In this document: one piece after another, positions 1 through 11,763 of the stretch
How the letters are laid out: the number at the start of each line of letters is the position of its first letter
How positions within the stretch are numbered: the first letter of the stretch is position 1
DNA from: Epiperipatus broadwayi
Lineage: Eukaryota; Onychophora; Udeonychophora; Euonychophora; Peripatidae
DNA: 64,000 nucleotides
Reading direction: 5' to 3'
Assembly (NCBI GenBank): GCA_028023455.1
Contig: JAQFVV010006469.1
Span: 682,001-746,000 of the forward strand
Notes under the pieces: model-generated
Told to the model about the DNA's origin: nothing
What the model saw: the letters and a program-made list of their open reading frames with translations, nothing else
Databases searched by the model: none
Translations under genes and position numbers: made by a program

Positions 1-1925
1 TTTGAGTCTGAATAAGTATTATTAGAGTTCTTATTTCATACAGAAGCACTTCGAATAATGCAACCGTTAATTACAATTTAATTATAAAGTTTGATTTGTA
101 TTATATTTTAATAATAACTAAATAAAAATTGCACTCAAAATAAATTTACTTTTATAATTTCTTCATAAAAAATTCATATTTTATAAGAACATAAATTTAA
201 AAAAATAAAGTAAAAAAAAGTCTAATGTTGATTATAAATGTCTGGCATGATCTGAGATTCCACTTCTAATATAAATGACTATAATCTTTTTTTGTCAAGG
301 CAAATAAGAATACAGCCTAATCCCATCCTATCTGAATCAAAATGTAGCAATTAGAGGAATATATTTATTTATCTATCTATCTAATCTTTGTTCTCCAAAA
401 ATTAAGAATTTTATTTTATATTCTTGAGAATTAAAAAAAGATATATTCATTTCAAAAATTACTATCTCAAATGCATGACTATAAAAGAGAGATTAATAAT
501 AATAAAACAAATTCTTTAACAACTTCAATCAAAAGGATATTATGTAAAAATAAAAATGCACCCCAATTCTTAATATAAAAATATATTAATTTATTACATT
601 TATCATTAAAAAAATTTTTAATAGCAGAAATAAGATTGTTTATATCTTTTGATTTAAAAATAAATGTTTCAAAACACACAAAATGTCAGGAGAAGAATCT
701 TTCAATATAATATGGGTTGAAAGTGAAAATTCACTTTGTTTTAGGCTTAATTCTCATCAAAGCTGTTTCTTGAATCTATTAGTTTCTATCTGCATTGTTT
801 TTCTTTGATGCTACACTCATTGAATGCATTTACTCTAAATATCTATGTGAGTCTGTTGTAAATCAGTCTTTGCATGACATTTATTTGAAATAGATACTTT
901 TTTTTTTGAAATACAATTAGAAATCTCTATAAATCTAACTTTTTCATTTAAAGAATTGAAGTATGTTGAATATAGATTAGATTGATAGAAAGCACTGGTT
1001 TAAATGAAAGAATGTTATCCCTACTTTAAAACTATTTGTATAATCAAAAAGTGATGACATGAATGTCTTGTTTACATAAATTTATTGCATAAATTAAAAA
1101 AATCCAGTAATAAAATTATGATACCTTTTCTCAAAGGAATTATCTATAATGACAGTTGATGAAATCTTTCCTCTTCCCTAACAGAAATAACATAAGATTC
1201 TCTGTGAGAAGAATATTGGTTTCAAAATTAATATTCAAATAATAAAAGAAAAAAAAACAATAATGATGTGAAAAATTGAAGAATGATAAAGTTATACTAG
1301 CAATGAATATAATGCAATGTAGTAAGTAAAGAAAGAAGGAAAAATATATATTTTTCTATTTCATATATGTATGACATTTAAAGGTTCTGCAAATAAAAAG
1401 AAAAAAAATAATTGTAATTAGAGAACACAATAAAAATTTTGGGGAATATTTAAACAGAATCAAATACTTTTTTATTATTCAAAACAAAAAAAAATCTTAT
1501 CAAATAGCTGAAAAAGTTGATCATTTTCTTTTAAAATCATATGTTCAAAATGAAAGCATTCATTTTTGTGCAGTTTGAAATTTGACTGAAAAAATTATTA
1601 ACTATGTAATGAGAAATAAAACATCAAATCTAAAAAAGAACATTAGAAATGAAGATTTTATGATTTAGTAACTTTACTTTCTTTTGATAAATTTTGTTTT
1701 AGCCAACCAATCTGTGATAAGTGTATATAGAAAATAAATGAGACCATATTTATTTATTTACTGCAATGATCATTTTTTTGGAAGATTAATTAAGTATTAT
1801 AGTTAATCACTGTAGCTCCATTCAGTCCTACATATGAAATTGCTTTTCTTTTTGATTTTTCCACATTATTCAGCTGATAAATGGGTTCAGAAAACTTTAA
1901 TTAAAATACCTCATAATTCTTTCTT
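1..1925. other. AT-rich DNA, no gene seen
   Basis: Very AT-rich sequence with homopolymer A and T runs. Open frames are short and of low complexity. I see no conserved protein motif, tRNA or clear repeat here. Confidence 0.6.
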
Positions 1926-2154
1926 CTAGATCAGAGCTTGGCAAACTGCATCTCATGAGTCAAATGTGGTTCTTTGGATTCCAATCCCATGGCTCTTTAT
2001 CATGATAAACACATTTATATTTCCTCTTGTAATTTGTAAATAAATATTTTGATGACTTTAGGAAAGAAAAAATGCCCATTATAACATTGTTTCTTAAATT
2101 CAGCCTTATTATAGAATAATAATTAATATACAATAATATTGAAATATTTTCAAT

Positions 2155-2250
2155 GATATGGATGGCTGAAAAGTTAGAGGTTGGGATAAATTGAAGCCTG
2201 TCCATTAAAGTATGAAGATTTTGCTATCTTAATATAAACTGATCACTAAT

Positions 2251-2282
<32 letters not shown>

Positions 2283-2455
2283 GGAGATGATAATCTGGAC
2301 CAACTGTGGAGTATTGGTTTAGCATGAAATATCTATATTGGTGATTATTTACCTTTTCTACATGTGTGTGGTCATGTGTATAGGCTGTATGTGATCATGC
2401 GAATAGTTGAAGGATGCTTGAAAATCTGAGTTCAAATCCCCTACACTTATATTGG
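2155..2455 (+). mobile_element. Hammerhead SINE family, copy 1
   Basis: This is one of five related copies in the window (others at 7291, 27918, 29055 and 52815). Order: a shared 5' block (ATGGATGGCTGAA... to about 2260), a TG-rich stretch, a hammerhead-type motif (2300-2343), the block CTACATGTGTGTGGTCATGTG, and a B-box-like sequence GAGTTCAAATCC near 2430. A tRNA-type B box suggests an RNA polymerase III promoter, as in SINEs; the A box is not obvious. The copy lies inside a hAT-like element. There is no protein coding. Confidence 0.65.
2300..2343 (+). ncRNA. Hammerhead ribozyme, decayed copy
   Basis: Stem I is CCAA/TTGG. The first core block reads CTGTGGA (2304-2310) where CUGANGA is required, so the essential A6 is lost. 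Stem II is GTATT-GGTTT-AGCAT (GTATT/AGCAT with one G:T pair). GAAA follows, then helix III ATA-TC-TAT and the predicted cleavage base A before TTGG. The fold is preserved but the A6 change should inactivate it. Confidence 0.6.
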
Positions 2456-2861
2456 AAATTTGTGAACAAATCAAACTGTCAATGTAATTTTTGTTTTTAT
2501 TTATTTATTTTTAAGAGAATTAAAATAAATGTTCAAATAAAATCTCAGCCATTCAGAAATTTATATTTTTCATAAACATATTTTTCACTTTTTTCTTTGA
2601 AGCTCATAAATGGCAGAGAAAATGAAGCTTTAAACAAAATGGATGCCTATTCTAGACTAAAGAAATGCAGTGCTTCAATTTTTTTATTGACATAGAAGGT
2701 TTCAAAAAGAGTCAGCAATAAACTTATTACTTTTATGAGTTTTAGTAGAAGATAATATTTTATTCTTTGATGCATATCTAATTTTGTAAAATATTTATTA
2801 TTTATAATTATCATATCATTTATACTTTTCTTAAACAGTTTATCAATACTCTTTATACCAA

Positions 2862-2900
2862 ACTAACAGTTTCGACTGTCCTGCAGTCATCATCAGAAAG
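2862..2900 (-). ncRNA. Hammerhead-like motif, PLE-type
   Basis: On the minus strand CTGATGA (2896-2890) is followed by T, then a 5-bp hairpin GACTG-CAGGA-CAGTC (2888-2874) and GAAAC (2873-2869). This resembles hammerhead motifs known from Penelope-like elements. One unpaired base lies between the core A9 and stem II, and the base pair next to the cleavage site is a U:U mismatch, so it departs from the strict consensus. Sister motifs occur at 9037-9228 and 54361-54391. Confidence 0.4.
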
Positions 2901-2904
2901 TATT

Positions 2905-5900
2905 TAAGAAAGGTTGTAAATGGTATATGTTAAAGTAGAAATAAATACATAGGAAAAGGAAGAAGAAAGATATTTATAATTATGTTTCAAGTACATACTT
3001 AAATACCAAGATATCTATAGAAAAAGTAGTTTAAGATTGGGAGAAGATCCCATAAAAGAAATTTTCAAATGTTTTATATTATTTATGTTATTTGTTTACT
3101 GTGTCATTATCAACTTCCTACTTATTGCAATAATAAAAGTTATAAAATAAATATTTTTGGTCAAAGTAGACTGGCCACTTTTTGCAGTTTTTACTATTTG
3201 AAGTAAAAAGCCAAGAAAAATCATTTAAAAGATTTTAAGGACTTTGCAAATTTTAAGAAGAAAAATAATTATAGTATATATATTTTTTATTTTCAGAAAT
3301 TATTTAATAACATCTATCATATTTGATATTTGAAAAATTATGGAAAATAGTAAATAAAATACACATTTATGTTATTAAAATGATTCCACATTTTTTTTAT
3401 ATTATTCCTAATTGAAATTTATTTTAATAAAATAAAGCTCAAAATGATTTTTTGTCTAAGGGATCAAAAACGTTAATTGCCCACTGCTTAAGTGTAAATC
3501 AACATATTGATAATAATAATAAAAACTCATAAAAAGCATTAGAAACTTCTTGTCAATTAAGGCTTTGTCCATTTTGTGAAGGTACTGTGAAAATACTAAA
3601 TGTTGAGGTCTTCTGTTTAAAAATTAAAAAATTAAAGATAAATATACTTATAATAATAAACCAACATATACTAGCTTAAAGATGCTATTTTAAACTTAAC
3701 TAAATCATGAGATAATTAGATATAGCTCAAAGCTCAAGTGTAAAAATTTGCATTAAATAACCCAATCATTAACATAGTCAACCAAATCGCTAATACTAAA
3801 CTTAATGAGTATTAACATAATATTAAAGTAATTAGGTATAATTTGCCTAGTATAATCATCTCATGATTTATAATACCAATTTTTTATTAACCATAAAACT
3901 AATTCTGATAAACCAGTCTAATGGTCAATTTCAATTTCTTTAAATACCAAATTCAAAGCAGCACAGATTTCAAAGCATAAAATAATTATAGACTCTGCCC
4001 ACTGTTATACCACATTCAAACATGATACTGATTTTTTTTTAAAACATAGTAAAAACCAATTACCAATCATTTTTAAATATTAATTATTTAATATTAATTA
4101 GATCACTATATTGTAATCCAAATACACTCCAAGCTAAACTGGAAATAATTAGTATTATAGGCCATAAAATTGTCACATAATTATGCCTAGTTATTTTAAT
4201 GTGATGTCAAAGCTTAGTAATTTTACTTTTAATGATTTGATTTGATGTATTGTTAATTAATTTTTAAGTATTAATTCCAGTTCAGTTTTGAATATATTTA
4301 CATTATAAAATAATTGATTATTGTTGTGAAATAGTTTATATTCAAGATGATATAATTGGTAATTAAGTTTATTCTGTCTTAAAATAATTCATCATAATGA
4401 TTAAATATATGTAATATCATTAGACAATGCCTGTGAATAGTTTGTGCCTGAAAAATTATAGGTTTTTGGATTTGGTATTTAAAGAAAATGCAGTATGTAT
4501 ATTGAATGGGGATATCAGCATTAGCATTATAACATTGATGTGAGAAGCCATGAAATAATCATAGTGGAGAGCTAATTATTTCAATGTGATGACAACCTTG
4601 GTAAGTTTAGTATTGGCAATTTGAGTGACTGAATATTAAGCTTCATTTGTAGATGTTATATACATACATACACACACACAACAAATTATCCATTAAATGT
4701 GTTATCACTTCCAACAAATGGGAACTGAAACATTGGTATCTATCTAGCAATAGCTAAAATCCAATTTGCCGATCATTATTAGATGGATAGCTGCCTGAAA
4801 AACTTTAAAGTCCAAAAACAGGAGTAATGAACACTACCTTATCAAGTGCTTTATATATATTATAATGGTCAGGCTGACATTTTCAAACCTATCAGCCATA
4901 CCAGGTGCCACTAGACTATTAGAACCTAGAAAAGTTATACTGCAGGCAGATATGTATTGGTAAGATCCAACTTTTATTGACCTTTAGCCCTTGTCAGTAG
5001 CTCTAGGAGTAGCTGAGTTTTTATAATATAACATTTTTATTTATATTGAACTATATATTTTAAAAGATAAAATAATAAGTCACTGCCAGCACTAAGAAGA
5101 TGAACATTTATTATGCCTATATTTGAGGATTACATTAACACTATTAGATAGATTTAAATCATATTTATTTTAATATGCACATATGAAAGTTTTTATATAA
5201 TTTAATATTTTAAGCATGAATAGACTGCGTAGAATATGAACTTAAAGACTTTCATATCACTTAATCTCAGGCTAAAAAAGTTTGCAGTTAACCCAACACT
5301 AGCTTTCTGATACACAGATGCAACCAATGCAACATGAAGATGTTAGCATAAAACCATGCCAACAGGAATATGCATCTGTAGCATGATATTATTAAAAAAG
5401 TGATCCTTGTCCAATACAGGAATGTACATCTGTCTGGTGAAGGAATCATATATAAAAACATTGAGAAATCGAAATGCTCCAAATGGAGGGAGAGCTGTCC
5501 TCACCGACTTACAGTCCCAATCCATAGAGCATAAGGAATCAAATGGTGTAACAAATACCTCTATCACTAATAACAACATAATGGCTACACATTTTGGGCC
5601 ATGCATTCAGTTGGGTACTAAGCCCTGTATGCTAATGCACTTCAGATTACATTGACATAACATGCCTTGCATTCATCCCACTAGTATCGATTCAACTACG
5701 AAATAAATAGTCCAAAATTAACCCCTCATTATCTAATCTAAATGAAACTATGCAGCCATCTACACTTAACTTTAAATTTAATAATTTAGTTAATGAAAAT
5801 GGAAATGATTGATAGCAAATGTTATGCATAAAAGAGAAATATTAATTATTAATTTAGAGTTCATTTTCTCATCAGAAAAGAGCTTATTTAGAAGTTAATC

Positions 5901-6856
5901 CTAGGTTACTAATTAAAAACTTGTTAAAGATATCATATTGAATATCAAAGTTATACTTCCCATGGTAAGTCTTTACGAATCCTCCAAATTTTGACAGATT
6001 TATGGAAGGATATCTTAGTCATCACATCTGTAGATCATTCTCCTCAGGGATGAAACCACTGCTTGCCATTCATTCAGGAACTGACACTCAGGAGGCTGAC
6101 TCAGCTGATGCAAATAAAGGAAATGGAATCTATTGCAAGACTCATATATCATGGAGTCTGAAATACAGCTGCAAAGTTTTTTTAACTGGTCACCACCATT
6201 TAATCTATAGTCAATCATCAGTTAATCAATAATCCATTTATTCAATTATTTTTCTTTTTATAGTATTAGGCCTCCCTTATCACCAAATTTTCATATTGAT
6301 TGCTCCTGACATTGCTCTGATCTTATTGGCCATGATGGTTTTCCTTTCTATAACATGTGTTTGTTGGTAACTGCATTGGTTAGTCTGCTCCAAAGCGGGA
6401 AACATCATAATATTTTAATTTTTATCACTTATCTGACTCCATTGTTTAAGTATCACAAGGCTCATTTGCTTTACATTTATTACATTTTAATAGAACAATC
6501 ATTTCCATTTTACTTAAGAATTAAACATACATTTTTTTGAATAGAAACTAATTAACATTTTCAATTATTTTCGTTTACATTACTTACTTTTAAGTAATTA
6601 TTTAATAGTTTTCCATCTGTGCAATTTATATATATTGGTTTAATCAACTTTATTAATTTTCTTTTTTTTTTAAATTTGTACCTGGTTTTATTTGTCGATA
6701 TTTCATTTATTATTTGAAAGTAATGTAATAGCATAAATGTATACCGTTATAATATATATATATATTATTTTTATCAGTAATTTCCCATTTCTCTCATACT
6801 TGTTGCAATCTACTGGTTTACTTCCATTTCTGCAGCATTTTTAATGTATTGATGTC
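2905..6856. other. AT-rich DNA, no gene recognised
   Basis: No protein family or RNA gene is recognised. Segments near 3770-3890, 4190-4260 and 4530-4640 look like distant, partly inverted copies of one another, probably an old fold-back repeat. A less AT-rich patch at 5380-5660 is open on both strands (82 and 87 codons), but I recognise neither product. The same holds for 6002-6232. Confidence 0.4.
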
Positions 6857-7248
6857 ATTTCTATGTTTGCACCTTCCTGCATTTGCTATTAAAAATATAA
6901 AAATTGTAAGTTTTATATGGTTTTTATTTCTACGCTTAGATCTCTTACATGCATATCATCTTCAGGGATATTAAACATGCATTCTCTAATTAAATTTAAA
7001 AAATGAAAATAAGTAAGAATATCAAAATCAGATTTTATAATCACTTCTGTAAATAGAAAATATAATTTATATGTGGAAATAATTTTAGAAACATTCTTTC
7101 TTTTTTTGAATTTTTATTTAATCATAGGATTTTGTTTAATATTTCTCAAGATAACCTGCATGTAAACGATCATAATGTAGGAACACAAACTATATAAAAT
7201 GTAAAATTTCAGTGATTAATAACGAATGCAGGAAGGTGCAAACACAGA

Positions 7249-7252
<4 letters not shown>
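6857..7252. repeat. Fold-back (MITE-like) repeat, about 396 bp
   Basis: The left arm starting at 6857 (ATTTCTATGTTTGCACCTTC) matches the reverse complement of the right arm ending near 7252. The match extends inward at least 100 bp per side, and weaker similarity reaches almost to the centre, so the whole unit is a long imperfect hairpin. A TA-rich microsatellite follows. It has no coding capacity and I cannot assign a superfamily. Confidence 0.6.
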
Positions 7253-7281
<29 letters not shown>

Positions 7282-7290
7282 ACACTTCTT

Positions 7291-7405
7291 CTATTGGAGA
7301 TCATTTATTTTGTCCACATGTGTGTGGTCATGTGTATTGACTATATGAGATAGAGCTAATAGCTGAAGGAAGCTTGAAAGTATGTATTCAAATGCCTTAT
7401 ATAAT
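7291..7405 (+). mobile_element. Hammerhead SINE family, copy 2 (5'-truncated)
   Basis: Similarity to the other copies begins at CTATTGG (7291), which is the position of the predicted hammerhead cleavage site. It continues through ACATGTGTGTGGTCATGTG to a degenerate B box (GTATTCAAATGCC, about 7383-7395). The upstream sequence is an (AT)n tract rather than the ribozyme. The start point agrees with insertion of a cleaved RNA, but ordinary 5' truncation is equally possible from one copy. Confidence 0.55.
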
Positions 7406-8127
7406 TACATCTAAAACCCCAAGCATATAAATTATACTCATATTCAATCAAATATTATTTTATATTTAATAATTTTTGTATATATATGTTGATATGCTCT
7501 GTAAAGTGTGTATTTGTTTATGTATAGCATAAATATAACTGTCTTTCTTAATTTTGTATGCTGGTTTAAAGCCATGCTATTAATATTTAAATGATCTAAT
7601 TTATATCTTTTAATGATTTAATAGTTGGATGTTGTTTGATCTTTTATTTATTATGTTATTAATATATATTTGTGATGGACCAAGCCTTCTTTATCATTCT
7701 CTTTCTATCATCCTGCTCTACACATATTACTTTGACATTTTTGGAGGCAAAATGGTGCCTGTATTCTTTTTTATTATCTATGAACACCAACATGTATGCA
7801 ATATTTCAGTGTTTTTTGATCACAAAAAAAACAAAAAAAACACAGACACCCACAAAATGTAAAACTGATATGTGTGGAACAGAAAGAGAAAAGAGATTAG
7901 CTACATCACAAACAATAATAACTTACTAAATAATAGATAAAGCAGCATTCAACTCTCAAATTACTGGAATATGTAAATTAGATCATTTGTATATTATTAG
8001 TAGTGGCTATAAAACAGAAAATATAATTAAGAAAAACAGCAATGGTTATTGTGCACAGTACTAAAAATGCGTTAAACTGAAAAACCAGAAACACTGTAGA
8101 TAGAAAAAAATAGCCATTTTGTAAAGC
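7406..8127. other. AT-rich DNA, no gene recognised
   Basis: Two overlapping short open frames near 7629-7929 are low-complexity and match nothing I know. No RNA gene or clear repeat is seen. Confidence 0.45.
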
Positions 8128-8453
<326 letters not shown>

Positions 8454-8963
8454 GTGCAAAATTTATTTTATATATATATGTTGTTTTATAATAAAAAAAT
8501 ATCTAGTATTTTATCTATACATAAAATATTTGAATTAAATTACAATATTAGACTGGGCAATACTTTGTAAATCCTTCCATATTTTATAACTTATATATGA
8601 TTGTTTCTTTTAGGTAGCCAACCCATAAAGAATTCAGATACTTATTTTTTTTTATTAAAAGAGTATCATCTGTCGATAGTTATCCTGATGACTAATGCCT
8701 TTTTCAATGTTTCTCTTTACAGGATTATTGGAGAAGTCTTTGATCTGTAGAGAACAAAATAAAGCAACTATTAATTATGTAACGTATAAATATAATTATT
8801 TAACTAATTAATTTTAAAATTTTTGAAAAATTAATGTATTAAAAATATTTTTTGATTAAATATAAAAAAAATTATATCAATATGGATTCATACAAATAAA
8901 TTAATATGTTTGACCAGATTGCTACAATTTTAGAAGATTAATGAAAATGGTAAATTCATGTAC
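8454..8963. other. AT-rich DNA, nothing recognised
   Basis: No gene, RNA or defined repeat seen. CCTGATGACTAATGCC near 8686 resembles a hammerhead core by chance but has no matching second half. Confidence 0.5.
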
Positions 8964-9300
8964 ATTGCTTATAATAACTTTTTTCATATACACATTAATG
9001 CAAAAAAAAATTTTAATAAAACTTCTTTATTTTCCTGACAGTTTTGACTATCTAGCAGTCTTCATCAGAGCTTTCTCAAACTTCCTCTGCTTTCCTGACA
9101 GTTGCAACTGTCCAACAGTCTTCATCAGAGCTTTCTCTAAGTTCTGATAAAGTCTGCTCTGCTTTTTTAAAATGCAGAGAAAGTTTGAGAAAGCTCTGAT
9201 GAAGACTGATGGAAAGTCAAAACTGTCAGGAAAATAAAGAAATTTTATTAAATTATTTTTTTGCATTAAAGTGTATATGAAAGAAGTTATTATAAGCAAT
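8964..9300. mobile_element. Palindromic repeat with three hammerhead-like motifs
   Basis: The left arm (from ATTGCTTATAATAACTT at 8964 to about 9080) is the inverse of the right arm (about 9182-9300). Each arm ends in a CTGATGA-hairpin-AAAAC motif: minus strand 9068-9037 and plus strand 9195-9228. A third minus-strand copy (9128-9098) lies between them, so part of one arm is duplicated. The motifs share the GACTG...AGTC hairpin and a TGTC^AGG context with those at 2.9 and 54.4 kb. All three have changes in the GAAA core (AAAA, GCAA, AAAA) and are probably inactive. The arrangement resembles inverted terminal repeats of Penelope-like elements, but no PLE coding is present, so that link is inference. 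Confidence 0.55.
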
Positions 9301-11261
9301 ATATATATATGAAGAAATTCAAAGAAAGTAAAGGAGAAGAATAAGAGTATATACTTCTAATAAAATGGTAAATTTTATAAAACAATGAATGATCAAGGAA
9401 CAACTGAGAGATAAATGAATTCAGAAATCACAAATGTATATTACTTTCTTTATTCATTTTCTTCTAAAAAATATCTTTATAGGAATGCAAAATAAATGAA
9501 AATTAGCTCCAAATCATTCTTTATTATATGTGTCTATCTTCTACAGGATTTTAATATTTTATTTGTGCCTTGTGTAGTTTACAAATTAAAATTGTTAGTT
9601 TCTTATCAATATTCAATCTATATATGTATTGTCCATTTTCTTTCTATAACTTTCAACAGTTTTTTTTTTTATCAGATTAACTTTTTTATACAACTTTTTT
9701 CTGGAAACTTTACATCCACCCAATTCTCAGTAACTTCTTATAGCATGTTTTTTTTTTTTCAAATGCAAGCATCCTTTTTACTTCCATGCTTAATAACTGC
9801 ATATATATTCAATTTGTTTTATAACCTGTTATCTACTACTTTTCCAAATTCTGTCCATAGCTTTCAAACTTATGTTTACTTTGGCTAACCTTAACTTTTT
9901 TTCTTTTTGACAATCAAGATATCAATATTACCAATATATATTACATACCATATAAATATGTAATGATGCTAATATTATTTACCTATGACTTCTACATAAA
10001 TTTTCTAATGTTTTAAGTGGCAATGTTTGATGAAAAATCATCAATAAACTTCTTGTTTGACATATATTTAAACTCAACAGTATCAGTGGTTCAAGAAATC
10101 AGTTGAGTCTCCAACAATCTGGACAACTTCAACATGTTCTTAAAGCTTGAACCAAATTTATTGACAATTTAATTTGAATTGATTCCATAAAATTAGATAA
10201 AACAGGGTTAGTTAAAATGAGTATGATTAAAGACTGTCTTGATTAGTAACTTTACTTTAATAAGAGATTTTAATTAAATTGCTGCTAAATTTTTGTTTGA
10301 ATTTTAAGATCATGTTGAATTTTGTGAGCATATTTATTTAGATTGGATAATGATATTAGCGATTTCCGAATTACTGATATTTACAAAAACACATATCTAG
10401 CAAGAAGTAACCCTGATTTCTTTCTTATCAAACATTGCTGATCGAAAAGTCCAAAAATTTCTATAGAAAATGTAAATAAATAATATTGACAGTATTATAT
10501 TTATATAACGTTCGACAATTCCCATAAATTTTGATTTTTTCCTTTTCTTTTCTCAAGTACTATTGTTTTTGCTTTGATAATGTTGACGTATAGACCATAT
10601 CCTTTTGCTTTTTTATTTAACATCTTTAATATGAATTTCATAATTTAAATTTAATATTAATAAGATTTCGTTTTGAAAAAGCAAATTTGATGGCTTATAC
10701 ATGTGTAAATAAAAAAAGTTCTAATATAAAAAAGTGCATGCGTATGAATACAAATTACAATATTTTAATGTCATTTATCTTTATTTAAAAAGGTTCAGAT
10801 AATTTATATAATCAAGAATAAAAATTTCACCCACTTTTCTAAGATAAACTATCGTTGAGCTTGACTACAGTTTATGATTTACAAAAGTTATGTGTCCATG
10901 GAAAGTTATATTTTTTACTAATCCCGAATTTAATATTGGTAAAGCCAACTGAACTTAGCATATAATTATGCATAAGCTGTGTATCCATTTATGCTTATTA
11001 GATAAAAACATTAAAACAGCCTTTAAATTGCCCTCTATAGAATTAAGACCTACAGAGGGCCATTAAAATTCTTTTATAGAGGAATTCGACTCTACTTATC
11101 AATTGGTGGGAGACACTGGTTTGTATAAATTTTATTTTTATTTTTCTTTAACTTAAAATTGCTAGATTCATTTCATCAACCAATATTGGATGCAATCTTA
11201 GCCGATTAAGTTACCAAAAAGTCAAAGCCAATTTAGAACCTGAAAATAATTTTGCCTAGAT
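9301..11261. other. AT-rich DNA, no gene recognised
   Basis: The longest frame (9496-9888 plus, 130 codons) is rich in Phe, Tyr, Leu and Ile and looks like an AT-composition artefact. No RNA gene or repeat is identified. Confidence 0.45.
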
Positions 11262-11332
11262 AAGAATTAGATCCCAAATTATCATGATAATAGGTTGATT
11301 AAATGCACTCACCACTAACTATTCGGCTTTTC
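11262..11332 (-). mobile_element. tRNA-derived SINE fragment
   Basis: On the minus strand an A-box-like AGCCGAATAGTTAGTGG is followed about 45 bp later by a B-box-like GGGATCTAATTC. Together they match the spacing of an internal RNA polymerase III promoter. There is no cloverleaf acceptor stem, so this is a SINE head or tRNA pseudogene rather than a working tRNA. Confidence 0.4.
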
Positions 11333-11763
11333 ACACACATGTATAACAAGAGCAAAATTTGCTCCAACCATTGTGTGTAAATAACATTTACCGCGTATAT
11401 AAAACTCGAGTTTAAATATCAATCAGACAAATGAGTTCATTTAGTTTATAAATTAGGATAAGAATTTGTATGAAAGACAATTTTAAATAACAGTAATGTG
11501 TAATTTTAATCATTGACGTTAACATTATTTATATATGGAAGTTGGAGATATTTCAAATATATACATATATAATGGCAAATATTTTCATAATTTTAGTTAT
11601 ATTTAAAACTATTAGCATTTATTATCTACTCTCCGATAATGGTAAATACTTGAGACAATCTGGTTAGCTTTAATTTTAAAAAAAAATGTCTTAACATGTG
11701 AATTTTCCATAATTAAACACTTATAAATCGGTTAGATGAAAAGTTATGGAAAATTTCAACATA

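Larger units (their letters stand above)
1926..2665 (+). mobile_element. hAT-like non-autonomous element, copy A
   Basis: The left end reads CAGAGCTTGGCAAACTGC, which resembles the terminal inverted repeats of hAT-type elements. The same internal sequence recurs at 49496-49920, where the right end is an inverted match to this one (TTTGCCAAACTTTAATCTAG). The two copies share the inner blocks around 2013-2053 and 2545-2590. TTCTAGAT lies just outside the left end and TTCTAGAC occurs near 2655, which could be an 8-bp target duplication with a degraded right terminus. A hammerhead SINE has inserted near 2155-2455, so this element is older than that SINE. No transposase coding remains. The family assignment is inference from the ends. 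Confidence 0.5.

Noticed and set aside
5343-5655. Overlapping open frames on both strands (87 and 82 codons)
   Set aside because: Both are open over the same DNA, neither has a recognisable motif, and there is no way to choose between them.
8686-8740. CTGATGA as a hammerhead core
   Set aside because: No stem II hairpin and no GAAA follow at the needed distance.
9496-9888. 130-codon hydrophobic plus-strand frame
   Set aside because: Composition is what AT-rich DNA gives by chance; no signal peptide-like start or conserved motif.
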